Below, in pieces: positions 31,601-42,722 of a DNA stretch of 64,000 nucleotides (the first letter of the stretch is position 1; each line of letters starts with the position of its first letter). Both the position numbers and the translations under genes were made by a program. The notes under the pieces are model-generated. The model was given only the letters and a program-made list of their open reading frames with translations. It made no database searches and was not told the origin of the DNA. The stretch is from Mycobacterium gallinarum. Lineage in GTDB: Bacteria > Actinomycetota > Actinomycetes > Mycobacteriales > Mycobacteriaceae. The stretch lies in NCBI RefSeq assembly GCF_010726765.1, contig NZ_AP022601.1, positions 5,022,001 to 5,086,000 on the forward strand, read 5' to 3'.

Positions 31601-32227
31601 TCAGCCTCTGATGGAGCCCGCCCGCGGCGGGTCGAGCGTCGCGACGCAGGTCACAGCCCTGTCGCCCTGTTCCCACGTTTCGGCTGTGGGGTACAGCACG
31701 TAGAGCTGGACACTGTCGTCGGTCATCGACGAGGGCGAATAGCTCGCAAGCTCCGGGCTGCACTTGTCGGCGTACGTGTCGATGGCCGCCTGGCCGGGAA
31801 AGTCGTCCCCAGGCATCTGCAGCACCGCGAACACCTCCCCTGCGTGCGGTTCGGCGCAATCGATGGTCTTGACGGTCAGCACTCGGGTGTCGCCGGGGAT
31901 CTCCGAAAGGCAGTCGCCCATCTCGACGTCGGTCGCGGTGACGGTGCCCTGGCCGACGGCGAAGTAGAGCGCGACCCCGCCACCGACGACGAGCACGATC
32001 AGCGCCGCAATGACTCCCAGGACGATGAAGACGATTTTCTTGGAGTTCGACTTCTGTGGCGGGGGAAAATAGCCGGGCGGCTGCTGGGAGTAAGGCGGCG
32101 GCGGGGGCGGCGGGTACGCGCCGGGCGGTGGTGGGTACGCGCCGGGGGGTGGTCCGTACGGAGGTTGCTGACCGTATGGAGGCGGCTGCTGGCCATATGG
32201 CGGGGGATTGCCCGGCGGCGTGGTCAC
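31601..32227 (-). CDS. Proline-rich membrane protein with septum-formation-like domain
   Basis: A 208-residue protein with an N-terminal tail (1-60) made of PPYGQQPP/PPGAYPPP repeats, one transmembrane helix (about 65-90) and an extracytoplasmic domain with spaced cysteines (DCLSEIPGD, IDCAEPHAGEVFA, KCSPELASY, VTCVATLD). This matches the actinobacterial Septum_form-type domain; the family's exact role is poorly known. The tail is likely disordered and could mediate protein contacts. The GTG start follows TAATGT by six bases. Confidence 0.8.
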   Translation of the reverse strand: MTTPPGNPPPYGQQPPPYGQQPPYGPPPGAYPPPPGAYPPPPPPPYSQQPPGYFPPPQKSNSKKIVFIVLGVIAALIVLVVGGGVALYFAVGQGTVTATDVEMGDCLSEIPGDTRVLTVKTIDCAEPHAGEVFAVLQMPGDDFPGQAAIDTYADKCSPELASYSPSSMTDDSVQLYVLYPTAETWEQGDRAVTCVATLDPPRAGSIRG

Positions 32228-32233
32228 CCCGTG

Positions 32234-32239
32234 ACATTA
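32234..32239 (-). promoter_or_regulatory. -10 box of leaderless septum-domain gene
   Basis: TAATGT on the minus strand, six bases before the GTG at 32227. Confidence 0.45.
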
Positions 32240-32287
32240 GCGTCAAGCGCGGATCGATGACCACCGCTAACTTGTCGGTGTCTGTCC

Positions 32288-32914
32288 CTAGGACGCAGCG
32301 TCCAGCAATCGCAATGCCGCGTCGACCGCCAGCGCCGGGACATTCAGCGTCTTCGAGCCGAGATCATGGCGGGCGCCGTTGATCTCGACGATCTCGGTGG
32401 TGCCGGAGATGAGCGCCGCCGCGGTGCGTAGCTCGTCGATCGACCCGAACGGGTCGGCGGTGCCGTGGGTGAACACTGTGGGCACGGATATCCGCGGAAG
32501 ATGTTCGGTGCGCGCCCGTTCCGGCTTGCCAGGAGGATGCAGCGGATACGAAAACAGGCTCAGTGCATCGACTTTCGCGGCATCGTCGGCGACGACCATC
32601 GAAGTCATGCGGCCGCCGTACGAGTGTCCGCCCGCGACGACCGGTCCTTTGGTTAGGCTGCGGGCCAGCTCGACGGCTTCGACGATTCCGGCCTGGTCGG
32701 TCGCAGCGGAGTTCGACGGCGGCCCCTTCGGCCGTCTCCGTCGATAGGGCAGGTTGTAACGGACCGCCAGCCAGCCGCGTGCGGCCCACTCGTCGCAGAT
32801 TTTCTGCAGCAGTGGGGAATCCCGACTACCGCCGGCGCCATGAGTCAGAACGACAGTGCCTCGCGGCTTACCCGCGGGTTCGTGGGCGATGCCCGCGATG
32901 TCGTCGAGGTTCAT
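32288..32914 (-). CDS. Alpha/beta hydrolase, dienelactone-hydrolase-like
   Basis: A 208-residue single-domain alpha/beta hydrolase. The oxyanion region is LTHGAGGSRDSPLL, the nucleophile elbow is GGHSYGGRM (Ser), the acid is in HGTADPFGS, and the catalytic His is in GARHDLGSK. It corresponds in place to Rv0421c of M. tuberculosis. Substrate unknown; probably a cytosolic esterase. The ATG at 32914 overlaps the thiD stop (ATGA), so it is cotranslated with thiD, and the longer upstream frame is rejected. Confidence 0.87.
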   Translation of the reverse strand: MNLDDIAGIAHEPAGKPRGTVVLTHGAGGSRDSPLLQKICDEWAARGWLAVRYNLPYRRRRPKGPPSNSAATDQAGIVEAVELARSLTKGPVVAGGHSYGGRMTSMVVADDAAKVDALSLFSYPLHPPGKPERARTEHLPRISVPTVFTHGTADPFGSIDELRTAAALISGTTEIVEINGARHDLGSKTLNVPALAVDAALRLLDAAS

Positions 32915-33747
32915 CCGTGGAGCCTGAAGAGTGCAGACACCGGCCCATGGCCCTGACCCAGCGGATACGCCGCTCGCAGACATTCAGTGACCCAACGCTT
33001 TCCGAACGCCACCGCATCCGGCACGGTGTAACCGTGGGCCAGCGCGCTCGCTATTGCGGCGGCCAACGTGTCACCCGCCCCGTGGTCGTGTCCGGTGTCG
33101 ATGCGGGCGGTGTCGAACTCGAAGAAGTCGGTTCCGTCGAACAGCAGATCAGGGCTCTGCGACGACGACCTCAAGTGTCCGCCCTTCACCAGCACCCACT
33201 GCGGTCCGAGCGCATGCAGGGCATGCGCAGCCGCCCGCTGCGACGCGTCGTCGTCGACGTCGACGTCGACGAGCAGGCGCACCTCGTCGAGGTTGGGTGT
33301 CACCAACGTGGCCAGCGGGAACAGCCGGCCCGTGAGGGAGTCCAGTGCGCTGGGATGCAGCAGTGGATCGCCGTGCATCGATGCGCACACCGGGTCGACG
33401 ACGAGCGGCACGGCGCCGGCCAGGCCCTGTGCGCGCCAGGTGTCAGCGACGGTGTCGATGATCGCCGAAGACGCCAGCATGCCGGTCTTGGCGGCCTGCA
33501 CACCTATGTCGGACGCCACGGCTTCGATCTGGCCGGCGATGACATCCAGTGGTATTTCGTGAAACCCTTTGACCCCCAGAGAATTCTGTACGGTCACCGC
33601 GGTCACGGCGACGAGTCCGTGCATGCCGAGCATCGCGAACGTCCGCATATCGGCCTGGATACCCGCACCGCCACCGGAATCGGACCCGGCGATCGTCATG
33701 ACCCGAAGAGGGGTCTGGCCCGGCGGCGTGAGCGGAAGGAAACTCAT
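32911..33747 (-). CDS. thiD: Hydroxymethylpyrimidine/phosphomethylpyrimidine kinase
   Basis: A 278-residue ribokinase-fold enzyme that phosphorylates HMP and HMP-phosphate to HMP-pyrophosphate for ThiE. Landmarks are [50 protein letters not shown] and the anion-hole motif [13 protein letters not shown]. In M. tuberculosis thiD adjoins thiC; here a tnpB element of opposite strand separates them, so thiD can no longer be a simple downstream cistron of the thiC riboswitch. A GGGA sequence lies just before the ATG. Confidence 0.95.
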   Translation of the reverse strand: MSFLPLTPPGQTPLRVMTIAGSDSGGGAGIQADMRTFAMLGMHGLVAVTAVTVQNSLGVKGFHEIPLDVIAGQIEAVASDIGVQAAKTGMLASSAIIDTVADTWRAQGLAGAVPLVVDPVCASMHGDPLLHPSALDSLTGRLFPLATLVTPNLDEVRLLVDVDVDDDASQRAAAHALHALGPQWVLVKGGHLRSSSQSPDLLFDGTDFFEFDTARIDTGHDHGAGDTLAAAIASALAHGYTVPDAVAFGKRWVTECLRAAYPLGQGHGPVSALFRLHG

Positions 33748-33942
33748 GACGTCGTCCCTGCTGTGGTCGAAGGTGGGCGGTTTCGTACGGCCTCATCGGC
33801 TCGTCGCGTATGAAACCGTGCCGTCGACAGTGGAGGCATTGTCATGGTTCGTTGCGGCGTGGAAACCTGCGGCTTTAGCCGGTGCAAGGAACGCCGCCTC
33901 TCCTTTCGGTGACTTGTCGGTGGTAGCCACTAGGTTGCTGGT

Positions 33943-35126
33943 GTGTCGCGATACCGTTTGGTTCCTAACGCTGAGCAGGCGGTGCTCCTGGCCGAGCATT
34001 GTCGTCACGCGCGGTATGTGTGGAACCTGGCGGTCGAGCAGCAACAATACTGGCAGCCGGGCGCCGCGCGCCGGGCTATAACCAGCAGTGCGCTGAGTTG
34101 ACGGCCGCCCGAGCTGAGCACGACTGGTTGGCGGCGGGTTCGCAGACCGTGCAGCAGCAGGCGCTGCGGGATTTTGCCGAGGCGATGGGCAACTTCTTCC
34201 GTGGAACGCACCGTCGCCCGACGTGGCGTAAAGCCGGTGTGCACGAAGGGTTTCGACAGATCGCGGTGAAATCGCGTCACGTCGAGCGTGTGAATCGCCG
34301 GTTCGGCCGGGTATGGGTACCTAAAGTCGGGTGGGTGCGCTTCCGCTGGTCGCGGTCTGTACCTGAAGGTGTGAGATCCTACCGGGTCACCCTCGATCGG
34401 GCCGGCCGCTGGCATATCGCGTTTGCCCACGTCCCCAATCCGATCGCGGGTCCGGGCGTGGGCAACGTGGTGGGTATCGACCGTGGCGTGGTGGTGTCGG
34501 CGGCATTGTCGACCGGAGAACTCCTGTGTGCCCCGGGCCTGAGCGGTAGTGAGGCCAAGCGGTTGACGGTGCTGCAGCAACGCATAGCCCGCGCCGAGCG
34601 CGGCTCGCGCCGGCGCGCTCGCACCAAGCGCGCCATCGCCAAGCTCAAAGTGCGGGAGCGAGACCGACGCAAGGACTGGATCGAAAAGACCACCACGGAC
34701 ATCGCGCGGCGCTTCGACACCATCCGCATCGAAGCCCTTAACGTGCGCGCGATGACCCGCAGCGCGCGCGGCACCGTCGATCATCCCGGTGTGCGGGTGA
34801 CACAAAAGCGCGGCCTCAACCGGGCCATCAGTCGAAGCGGATGGGGGCTGCTCGCTGCGCGGTTGCAACATAAGGCTTTCGGTCGGGTGGAGCAGATCCC
34901 GGCCGCATACACATCGCAGCAATGCTCGGCGTGCGGGCACGTCGCTCCCGAAAACCGCAAGAACCAAGCGGTGTTCGAGTGCGCAGCTTGCACCACAGGG
35001 CCGTGTAACGCCGATGTGAACGCTGCACGCAACATCGCCGCCGGACGGGCGGTGACAGCACGGGGAGACCTCGGCGCTAGCCGGTCGACGAACCGTGAAC
35101 CTCAACCTTGCTCTCCTGCCACATAG
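33943..35126 (+). pseudogene. tnpB: Frameshifted RNA-guided nuclease/transposon protein TnpB (OrfB)
   Basis: The protein begins at GTG 33943 ([12 protein letters not shown], then the usual [15 protein letters not shown] start) but shifts frame near 34056, where one C seems lost from a CCC run, and ends at TGA 34099. The rest reads in a second frame to 35126 and retains the RuvC Asp (VGIDRGV), Glu (IRIEALNV), the zinc finger CxxC (CSACG) and CAAC, and the last Asp in NADVNAARN. The N-terminal recognition part is thus separated from the nuclease. An internal start would lack it, so I infer an inactive gene. Confidence 0.8.
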
Positions 35127-35139
35127 GTAGTAGGTCGGG

Positions 35140-36852
<1,713 letters not shown>

Positions 36853-36904
36853 CCCGCCACGCTAGCGCAGGCGGTGCGTGCCTGGGAATAGGAATTGCTC
36901 CGCG

Positions 36905-36935
36905 TTGCTTTGTATAGCTAATATATGTTTTTTGT
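36905..36935 (+). promoter_or_regulatory. AT-rich promoter/operator before the DHA2 exporter
   Basis: A short AT-rich stretch (TTGTATAGCTAATATATG at 36910-36927, then TTTTTTG) stands out from the GC-rich surroundings. It contains an imperfect inverted repeat (TATA...TATA) of the type bound by MarR/TetR regulators of exporters, and TATATG could serve as a -10. No regulator gene is adjacent. Confidence 0.35.
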
Positions 36936-36968
36936 GCCGATAGCCGTGGACACGTGAAGCGAAGATTG

Positions 36969-38726
36969 ATGACGACCGATATCGAGAAGAAGAACCCGCC
37001 GGCCGACGAGGCGTTGAGCGAGACCTCGCTACGACGTACGCGCATGGACCACGACCATCCGTTCTACAAGTGGATCGTGCTGTCCAACACCACGCTGGGC
37101 ATGCTGCTGGCGGCGATCAACGCGTCGATCGTGCTGATCTCACTACCCGCGATCTTCCGCGGCATCGGATTGAACCCGTTGGCTCCCGCCAACGTCGGTT
37201 ACCTGCTCTGGATGCTGATGGGTTATCTGGTGGTGACCGCGGTGCTCGTCGTGTTCTTCGGACGGCTTGGCGACATGTACGGCCGCGTCCGCATCTACAA
37301 CCTCGGATTCGCGGTCTTCACCATCGCGGCGATTGCGTTGTCGTTCGATCCCTTTCATCTCGGCGGCGGCGCCGTATGGCTGATCGCGTGGCGCGTTGTC
37401 CAGGGCGTCGGCGGTGCGATGCTGATGGCGTCGTCGGCGGCGATCCTCACAGATGCGTTTCCGTCCAACCAGCGCGGTATGGCACTCGGCGTGAACATGG
37501 TTGCCGCCGTTGCAGGTTCGTTCCTCGGCCTGCTCATCGGAGGGGTGCTCTCGGAGTTTCACTGGCAGGCGATCTTCTGGGTAGGCGCGCCGATCGGGTT
37601 GCTCGGTACCATCTGGAGCTATCGCTCGCTGCGTGAGCTCGGCGTGCGGACCCCGGGCCGGCTGGACTGGGCGGGCACGTTGACCTTCGGCGTCGGGTTG
37701 ACCGCCCTTCTCGTCGGGATCACCTATGGCATTCAGCCCTACGGGAATTCGACGACGGGGTGGACCAACCCGTGGGTGCTCGGTTCGATTCTCTTCGGTG
37801 TGCTGCTGCTCGTTGCCTTCTGCTTCGTCGAGCTGCGGCTCGAGGAACCGATGGTGAACCTTCGGCTGTTCCGTTCGACATCGTTCGGCATGGGCAACCT
37901 CGCGGGGCTGATGTCGTCCGTGGGTCGTGGTGGCCTGCAGTTCATGCTCATCATCTGGTTGCAGGGGATCTGGCTTCCGTTGCACGGCTACAGCTTCGAG
38001 TCGACACCGTTGTGGGCCGGCATCTACCTGCTACCCGCGACGTTCGGCTTCCTGGTCGCGGCTCCACTCGCCGGAACACTGGCGGACCGCTATGGCGCCA
38101 GGTTGTTCACGGTCGGCGGGATGGCGCTGATGGCAGTTTCGTTCATCGCCCTGGTGATGATCCCGGTCAACTTCGACTACTGGGTTTTCGCGCTGCTGGT
38201 CTTCGTGAATGGTCTCGGTGGTGGGATCTTCACCGCGCCGAACACCGCGGCCATCATGTCCAGCGTGCCCGCGGCCGAGCGCGGAGCCGCATCGGGAGTG
38301 CGGGCCACCTTCTTCAACGCCGGATCGTCGCTGTCGATCGGAATCTTCTTCTCACTCATGATCATCGGGCTGGCCAACACGCTTCCGGGCGCGCTGAGCA
38401 CTGGTCTGCAGGAGCAGGGCGTCTCGGCAACCGTGGCGCACGAGGTGGCGAACCTGCCGCCGGTCGGGAGCCTGTTCGCGGCGTTCCTCGGCTACAACCC
38501 GATGGCCGAACTGCTCGAGCCCTACCACGCGTTACAGCAGCCGGGCGTGAATGCCGACGTGCTGACCGGACAGACGTTCTTTCCGCACCTGATCATCGAA
38601 CCGTTCCACGCCGGCCTGGTTGTGGTATTCGTCGCGGCCGCGGCGATGATGGTCGTCGGTATGGTCGCGTCGCTGTTCAACCCGGGCCGCTATGCCGACG
38701 AGGAGAACGTCGACATCTCTGCCTAG
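36969..38726 (+). CDS. DHA2-family (14-TM) MFS drug/proton antiporter
   Basis: A 585-residue exporter of the major facilitator superfamily with 14 predicted spans. The motif-A loop between TM2 and TM3 reads FGRLGDMYGRVRIYN and motif C-like GSFLGLLIGG lies in TM5. A second half-loop APLAGTLADRYGAR repeats motif A. An extended extracytoplasmic loop lies near residues 480-540. Such proteins export toxic cations or drugs using the proton gradient; the substrate is unknown. ATG at 36969 is preferred to GTG at 36954, though neither has a strong ribosome-binding site. Confidence 0.9.
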   Translation: MTTDIEKKNPPADEALSETSLRRTRMDHDHPFYKWIVLSNTTLGMLLAAINASIVLISLPAIFRGIGLNPLAPANVGYLLWMLMGYLVVTAVLVVFFGRLGDMYGRVRIYNLGFAVFTIAAIALSFDPFHLGGGAVWLIAWRVVQGVGGAMLMASSAAILTDAFPSNQRGMALGVNMVAAVAGSFLGLLIGGVLSEFHWQAIFWVGAPIGLLGTIWSYRSLRELGVRTPGRLDWAGTLTFGVGLTALLVGITYGIQPYGNSTTGWTNPWVLGSILFGVLLLVAFCFVELRLEEPMVNLRLFRSTSFGMGNLAGLMSSVGRGGLQFMLIIWLQGIWLPLHGYSFESTPLWAGIYLLPATFGFLVAAPLAGTLADRYGARLFTVGGMALMAVSFIALVMIPVNFDYWVFALLVFVNGLGGGIFTAPNTAAIMSSVPAAERGAASGVRATFFNAGSSLSIGIFFSLMIIGLANTLPGALSTGLQEQGVSATVAHEVANLPPVGSLFAAFLGYNPMAELLEPYHALQQPGVNADVLTGQTFFPHLIIEPFHAGLVVVFVAAAAMMVVGMVASLFNPGRYADEENVDISA

Positions 38727-38730
38727 TTGC

Positions 38731-39531
38731 TCACGCCAGATCGACCAACACAGGAGCATGATCGCTGGGGGACTTACCTTTTCGCTCCTCGCGGACGATC
38801 TCGGCGTGGCTCACACGTTGGGCCAGCGCCGGTGATCCGAGAATGAAGTCTATGCGCATACCGCGGTTCTTCGGGAACCGCAGCTGCGTGTAGTCCCAGT
38901 AGGTGTATACGGCGGGTCCGGGGGTGAAAGGCCGTACCACGTCACTGAACTGAGCGTCGAGGATGGCGTCGAAGGCCGATCGCTCCGGCTCAGTGACGTG
39001 GGTGCTGCCCGCGTAGGCCTCGACGCTCCACACGTCCTCATCGGTCGGCGCGATGTTCCAGTCACCGACCATCGCGATCTGTGCCGACGGGTCGTCGGTG
39101 AGCCACTGCTGTGCCGTACTGCGCAGCGCGGCAAGCCATTCCAGCTTGTAAGCGTAGTGCGGTGAGCCGACGAAGCGGCCGTTGGGCACGTACAGGCTCC
39201 ATACCCGCACCCCGTTGCACGTCGCACCCAGCGCACGCGCCTCCGCCGCGGCCTCGACCTCCGGCTTGTCGCTCCACGTCGGCTGCCCGTCGAAGCCGAC
39301 CTGGACGTCATCGATACCGACCCGGGACGCGATCGCGACGCCGTTCCACTGGTTGAACCCGCAGTGCACCACGTCGTAACCGGCGGCCAGAAATGGCATG
39401 GTGGGGAATTGCTCGTCGGAGCACTTGGTCTCCTGCATCGCCAGGACGTCGACGTCGGCACGCTCTAGCCAGTCCGCCACCCGATCGACACGAGCGCGGA
39501 TCGAGTTTACGTTCCACGTGGCCAAACGCAT
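38731..39531 (-). CDS. xthA: Exodeoxyribonuclease III / AP endonuclease
   Basis: A 266-residue EEP-fold DNA repair enzyme that cuts at abasic sites and removes 3' blocking groups. The catalytic set is visible: TWNVNSIRAR (Asn), MQETK (metal Glu), YVPNG, GDWNIAPTD (Asp/Asn), RIDFILGS and the terminal SDHAPV (Asp-His). Orthologue of Rv0427c. Its stop is four bases from the convergent exporter stop. A TAGGCT box seven bases before the ATG marks a leaderless transcript. Confidence 0.95.
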   Translation of the reverse strand: MRLATWNVNSIRARVDRVADWLERADVDVLAMQETKCSDEQFPTMPFLAAGYDVVHCGFNQWNGVAIASRVGIDDVQVGFDGQPTWSDKPEVEAAAEARALGATCNGVRVWSLYVPNGRFVGSPHYAYKLEWLAALRSTAQQWLTDDPSAQIAMVGDWNIAPTDEDVWSVEAYAGSTHVTEPERSAFDAILDAQFSDVVRPFTPGPAVYTYWDYTQLRFPKNRGMRIDFILGSPALAQRVSHAEIVREERKGKSPSDHAPVLVDLA

Positions 39532-39538
39532 GGGCTCG

Positions 39539-39544
39539 AGCCTA
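39539..39544 (-). promoter_or_regulatory. -10 box of leaderless xthA transcript
   Basis: TAGGCT on the minus strand, seven bases before the xthA ATG (39531). The same box and spacing occur at pta; sodC has the same arrangement. Confidence 0.55.
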
Positions 39545-39558
39545 GTTGTCAGGGTCCG

Positions 39559-40449
39559 CTAGCGGTTGTCGATCCGCCAATAGCGCGAGCGGTGGTGCAG
39601 CGCGAACCGTAGCGACTCGAAAAGCGCTATCGCGGAGGCGTTGTCGTCGAGGACCTGGGTGTAGGCGCGGGTGGCGCCGTGGTCTGCACCCCAGCCGAGC
39701 AGCGCGCTACACAGTCTCCGCGCATGGCCGTGCCTGCGTTGATCGGGAGTCACCTGCAATGCAGACAAGCCCAGCCAGCGAGTACGGTCGGGTGCCTCGG
39801 TCACCGCGGCCCGCGCCACCGCTGCACCCGCGAGCGTCGCGAAGATCACCGAGCCACCGATCACCGCGTTCAGCACGTCGATGGGTACGTCGCGGTCATA
39901 GATGCGCATCCACTCGTCATCCGGTTGTGGCGCCAGCCGCACCGCGCCAACGCCTTCGCCCGGCTCGATATCGCATGTCATGACGAGGTTCTCGGCCTCG
40001 GTCGACGCCTGCGGCGGAACACGAAAAAGCCGGTCCGGCACGCTCACCAACGACGCCGCCGTCCGAGCCGCATACCACTCGGTGATCGCACTTATGTCGG
40101 TGCCAACGGAAAAGTCCAATGGGACCGCCGAATTGGCGCGCCTCGTGCTGCCGTGCCCGTAGCGGCAGAACCATCCGTCCACCCACTGCTGCTCGACGCC
40201 CGGCCAGGCCAGCGCCGCCGCGTGCTCGAGGTTGCGAATGTCGGCCGTGCGCACCGGCGCGTCGGCCAGCGCCTTGATCACCACGACGTCGTCGACCGCC
40301 ACGGCCACGACGTCTCCGCGCTTTGTGCGCACCTGCAGCGTGGGCCCGGTCTGCACCAGGTGACCGATCACGTCCGTCAGCGGTGGCACCGACCCGGCGG
40401 GCAGGCGGTGACGAATCATCACCCGCGTACCCATCGGCGGGATCTGCAT
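39559..40449 (-). CDS. GNAT-family N-acetyltransferase
   Basis: A 296-residue protein with an unassigned N-terminal half and a C-terminal GNAT acetyltransferase fold: the acetyl-CoA-binding motif A region is LSALQVTPDQRRHGHARRLC, followed by AYTQVLDDNASAIALFESLRF. Corresponds to Rv0428c. The acceptor substrate is unknown. The ATG at 40449 overlaps the def stop as TGATG, so it is coupled to peptide deformylase; a longer upstream frame lies inside def and is rejected. Confidence 0.88.
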   Translation of the reverse strand: MQIPPMGTRVMIRHRLPAGSVPPLTDVIGHLVQTGPTLQVRTKRGDVVAVAVDDVVVIKALADAPVRTADIRNLEHAAALAWPGVEQQWVDGWFCRYGHGSTRRANSAVPLDFSVGTDISAITEWYAARTAASLVSVPDRLFRVPPQASTEAENLVMTCDIEPGEGVGAVRLAPQPDDEWMRIYDRDVPIDVLNAVIGGSVIFATLAGAAVARAAVTEAPDRTRWLGLSALQVTPDQRRHGHARRLCSALLGWGADHGATRAYTQVLDDNASAIALFESLRFALHHRSRYWRIDNR

Positions 40450-41042
40450 CAGTGACCGAAGGGGTCGGGATCCTCGCCGGGCGTCCACGTCAGTCCTGGC
40501 ACGCCCCAGCCGTGCGACTTCACCGAGCGTTTGGCGCTGCGCGCGTGCCTGCCGACCAGGCGGTCCAGATACAGGAAACCGTCGAGGTGGCCCGTCTCGT
40601 GCTGCAGCATCCGCGCGAACAGACCGGTGCCCTCAAGCGTGATCGGCGTGCCGTCGGCGTCCAGGCCCGTCACCCGCGCCCAGTCCGCGCGCCCGGTCGG
40701 AAACGATTCGCCGGGCACCGATAGGCAGCCCTCGTCGTCGTTGTCCGGGTCGGGCATCGTCTCCGGAATCTCGGACGTCTCGAGGACAGGATTGACGACC
40801 ACACCTTTGCGCCGTGTGACCCTGCCGCGTTCGTCGGCGCAGTCGTAGACGAACACGCGCTTGGCCACGCCGATCTGATTCGCCGCGAGCCCGACACCGT
40901 TGGCTGCCGCCATCGTGTCGTACAGATCGGCGATCAGGTCCGCGAGATCCGCCGGCAGCGAACCGTCCTCACCGACGGGTATGGGCTCGGTCGCGGTGTG
41001 TAGGACGGGATCTCCTACGATGCGTATCGGTACAACAGCCAC
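40449..41042 (-). CDS. def: Peptide deformylase
   Basis: A 197-residue metalloenzyme removing the N-formyl group from nascent proteins. The three signature blocks are intact: GVGLAANQ (49-56), EGCLS (104-108, metal Cys) and HETGH (148-152, metal His pair and catalytic Glu). It has the C-terminal and insertion features of the mycobacterial form (Rv0429c, about 197 aa). GTG start, with TAAGCT seven bases upstream. Confidence 0.96.
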   Translation of the reverse strand: MAVVPIRIVGDPVLHTATEPIPVGEDGSLPADLADLIADLYDTMAAANGVGLAANQIGVAKRVFVYDCADERGRVTRRKGVVVNPVLETSEIPETMPDPDNDDEGCLSVPGESFPTGRADWARVTGLDADGTPITLEGTGLFARMLQHETGHLDGFLYLDRLVGRHARSAKRSVKSHGWGVPGLTWTPGEDPDPFGH

Positions 41043-41049
41043 GCGGAAC

Positions 41050-41055
41050 AGCTTA
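41050..41055 (-). promoter_or_regulatory. -10 box of leaderless def transcript
   Basis: TAAGCT on the minus strand, seven bases before the GTG of def. Confidence 0.5.
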
Positions 41056-41178
41056 AGTCGGCAATCCTTATCGCCCGACTCGCGGGCATGTCGGACGCCT
41101 CAGCTTGCAAACCCGTGGTTGAATGAGCGCCGAACCACAGCGATGTCATTTCGAATGTTGGAAGGGTCCAGGAGCGAG

Positions 41179-41487
41179 ATGGACGGCGCAATCGCGCGGA
41201 CTGAGCAATCCGGAAACGACCCTGCGCTGGCCGATGGGCTGACCCGGCGCGAACACGACATCCTGGCGTTCGAACGTCAGTGGTGGAAATACGCGGGTTC
41301 CAAGGAAGACGCGATCAAAGAACTGTTCTCCATGTCGGCCACCCGCTATTACCAGGTGCTCAACGCGCTGGTAGACCGCCCCGAGGCGCTCGCAGCCGAT
41401 CCGATGCTGGTCAAACGGCTGCGGCGGTTGCGGGCGAGCCGGCAGAAGGCGCGGGCGGCGCGACGGCTGGGCTTCGACGTCACCTGA
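41179..41487 (+). CDS. DUF3263 protein, small HTH-like
   Basis: A 102-residue protein nearly identical in its core to Rv0430: LTRREHDILAFERQWW, then a helix-turn-helix-like region (KEDAIKELFSMSATRYYQVLNAL) and a basic C-terminus (RRLRASRQKARAARR). The family (DUF3263) has no settled function; the HTH-like helix pair and basic tail suggest DNA binding. The ATG at 41179 is chosen because AGGAG lies five bases upstream and the length matches the orthologue; the longer frame to 40900 is rejected. Confidence 0.88.
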   Translation: MDGAIARTEQSGNDPALADGLTRREHDILAFERQWWKYAGSKEDAIKELFSMSATRYYQVLNALVDRPEALAADPMLVKRLRRLRASRQKARAARRLGFDVT

Positions 41488-41526
41488 GGCCGTAAGGGCA
41501 TTCGCCGACCTGCTTGTCCGGCTGGA

Positions 41527-41532
41527 TACAGT
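41527..41532 (+). promoter_or_regulatory. -10 box of leaderless virR transcript
   Basis: TACAGT followed by seven bases and the ATG at 41540. It also argues against the in-frame GTG at 41531, which lies inside the box. Confidence 0.5.
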
Positions 41533-41539
41533 GAACGCA

Positions 41540-42001
41540 ATGAATCAGCAGAACTCCTCTGGCCTACCCCTGCGTGCCATGGTGATGGTGCTGCTGTTCC
41601 TCGGCGTCGTGTTTCTCCTGGTGGGATTCCAGGCGATGGGTTCAGGAGACGACGACGGCGAACAGTCGCCCATCGCGACGAGCACGCCGACCGTCACCAC
41701 CGCCAGTCCGACAGAGTCACCGGAACCGGCCAAGCCCGAGGTCCGGGTTTTCAACATCTCGACAGTGCAGGGTGCTGCGGAGGGCACCGCCAACCGGTTG
41801 CGTGAGGGCGGCTGGACCGTCGCCGAGACCGGCAACCTCGAGCTGCCCGACGTGACAGTCAACACCGTGTACTTCACCGACGCCCCAGGGGAGCGGGACG
41901 CCGCCGAGGAAGTCGGCAGATTGTTGGACGCGCCGGTCGAACCGCGACTGCCCGAATTGGCCGAGCAGCCGCCGGGCGTGCTCGTGGTGGTGACCGGCTA
42001 G
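41540..42001 (+). CDS. virR: LytR_C-domain membrane protein VirR
   Basis: A 153-residue protein with one N-terminal transmembrane helix (about 12-32), a Thr/Pro/Ser-rich linker and a C-terminal LytR_C domain ([25 protein letters not shown]...). It corresponds to Rv0431, VirR, which restrains membrane vesicle release and affects cell-wall integrity in M. tuberculosis (established work). Its TAG stop is the first half of the sodC -10 box. Confidence 0.9.
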   Translation: MNQQNSSGLPLRAMVMVLLFLGVVFLLVGFQAMGSGDDDGEQSPIATSTPTVTTASPTESPEPAKPEVRVFNISTVQGAAEGTANRLREGGWTVAETGNLELPDVTVNTVYFTDAPGERDAAEEVGRLLDAPVEPRLPELAEQPPGVLVVVTG

Positions 42002-42004
42002 GCT
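41999..42004 (+). promoter_or_regulatory. -10 box of leaderless sodC, built on the virR stop codon
   Basis: TAGGCT starts with the TAG stop of virR and lies seven bases before the sodC ATG (42012). Confidence 0.5.
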
Positions 42005-42011
42005 CTTGCAC

Positions 42012-42722
42012 ATGCTCAAGAACGTCGCTGTTGCAGCAGGCTTCGCCATCCCCGCCCTCGTGTTGAGCGCATGCAGCGCCCCCGAACAACCCGCAACCAC
42101 GCCGGGTACCACGCCGTCGGTGTGGACCGGCTCGCCGGCACCGTCTGCAGCGCCAGGTGAGCAGGGCGGTGGCCACGGAGGAGGCGAGGGTGAGGCCGCC
42201 AGCGGCGAGACGCTGAAGACCGAACTGAAACTCCCGAACGGGACGACGGTCGCCACGGCCGAGATCGCGTTCTCGGGCAACTACGCGACCGTCACGGTTC
42301 AGACCACTGAGGCCGGCGAACTCGCGCCCGGCTTCCACGGACTGCACATCCACTCGGTCGGCAAGTGCGAGGCGAACTCGGTCGCGCCCACCGGCGGTGC
42401 GCCGGGCGACTTCAACTCGGCCGGTGGACATTTGCAGGTGGCCGGACACAGCGGACACCCCGCGAGCGGCGACCTCTCGTCGTTGCAGGTTCGCGAGGAC
42501 GGCTCGGCGTTGTTGGTGACGACCACCGACGCGTTCACCGCGGCGGACCTGACGGGTGAGGCCAAGACCGCGATCATCATTCACGAGAAGGCCGACAACT
42601 TCGCCAACATCCCGCCGGAGCGTTACCAGCAGGTCAACGGAGCGCCTCCGCCGGACGAGACCACCCTGGCAACCGGCGATGCCGGAAAGCGCGTGGCCTG
42701 CGGTGTCATCGGCGCCAGCTAA
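42012..42722 (+). CDS. sodC: Cu/Zn-type superoxide dismutase lipoprotein
   Basis: A 236-residue exported lipoprotein that removes superoxide at the cell surface. Lipobox LSAC (Cys21), then a Pro/Gly-rich linker with a GGGHGGG stretch, then the SOD domain: [14 protein letters not shown] (Cu ligands), [28 protein letters not shown], and the late ACGVI cysteine that pairs with GKC. Orthologue of Rv0432. ATG at 42012 is set by the leaderless -10; a TTG at 42006 is rejected. Confidence 0.95.
   Translation: MLKNVAVAAGFAIPALVLSACSAPEQPATTPGTTPSVWTGSPAPSAAPGEQGGGHGGGEGEAASGETLKTELKLPNGTTVATAEIAFSGNYATVTVQTTEAGELAPGFHGLHIHSVGKCEANSVAPTGGAPGDFNSAGGHLQVAGHSGHPASGDLSSLQVREDGSALLVTTTDAFTAADLTGEAKTAIIIHEKADNFANIPPERYQQVNGAPPPDETTLATGDAGKRVACGVIGAS

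Noticed and set aside
33240..33275. Simple repeat of GTCGAC/GTCGTC triplets resembling a short tandem array
   Set aside because: It encodes the Asp/Val-rich loop VDVDVDDDA of ThiD and is explained by coding; not a CRISPR or independent repeat.
33793..34047. Minus-strand 84-codon frame upstream of thiD
   Set aside because: It overlaps the tnpB start antisense and probably spans the element's left end; no recognisable domain or ribosome-binding site.
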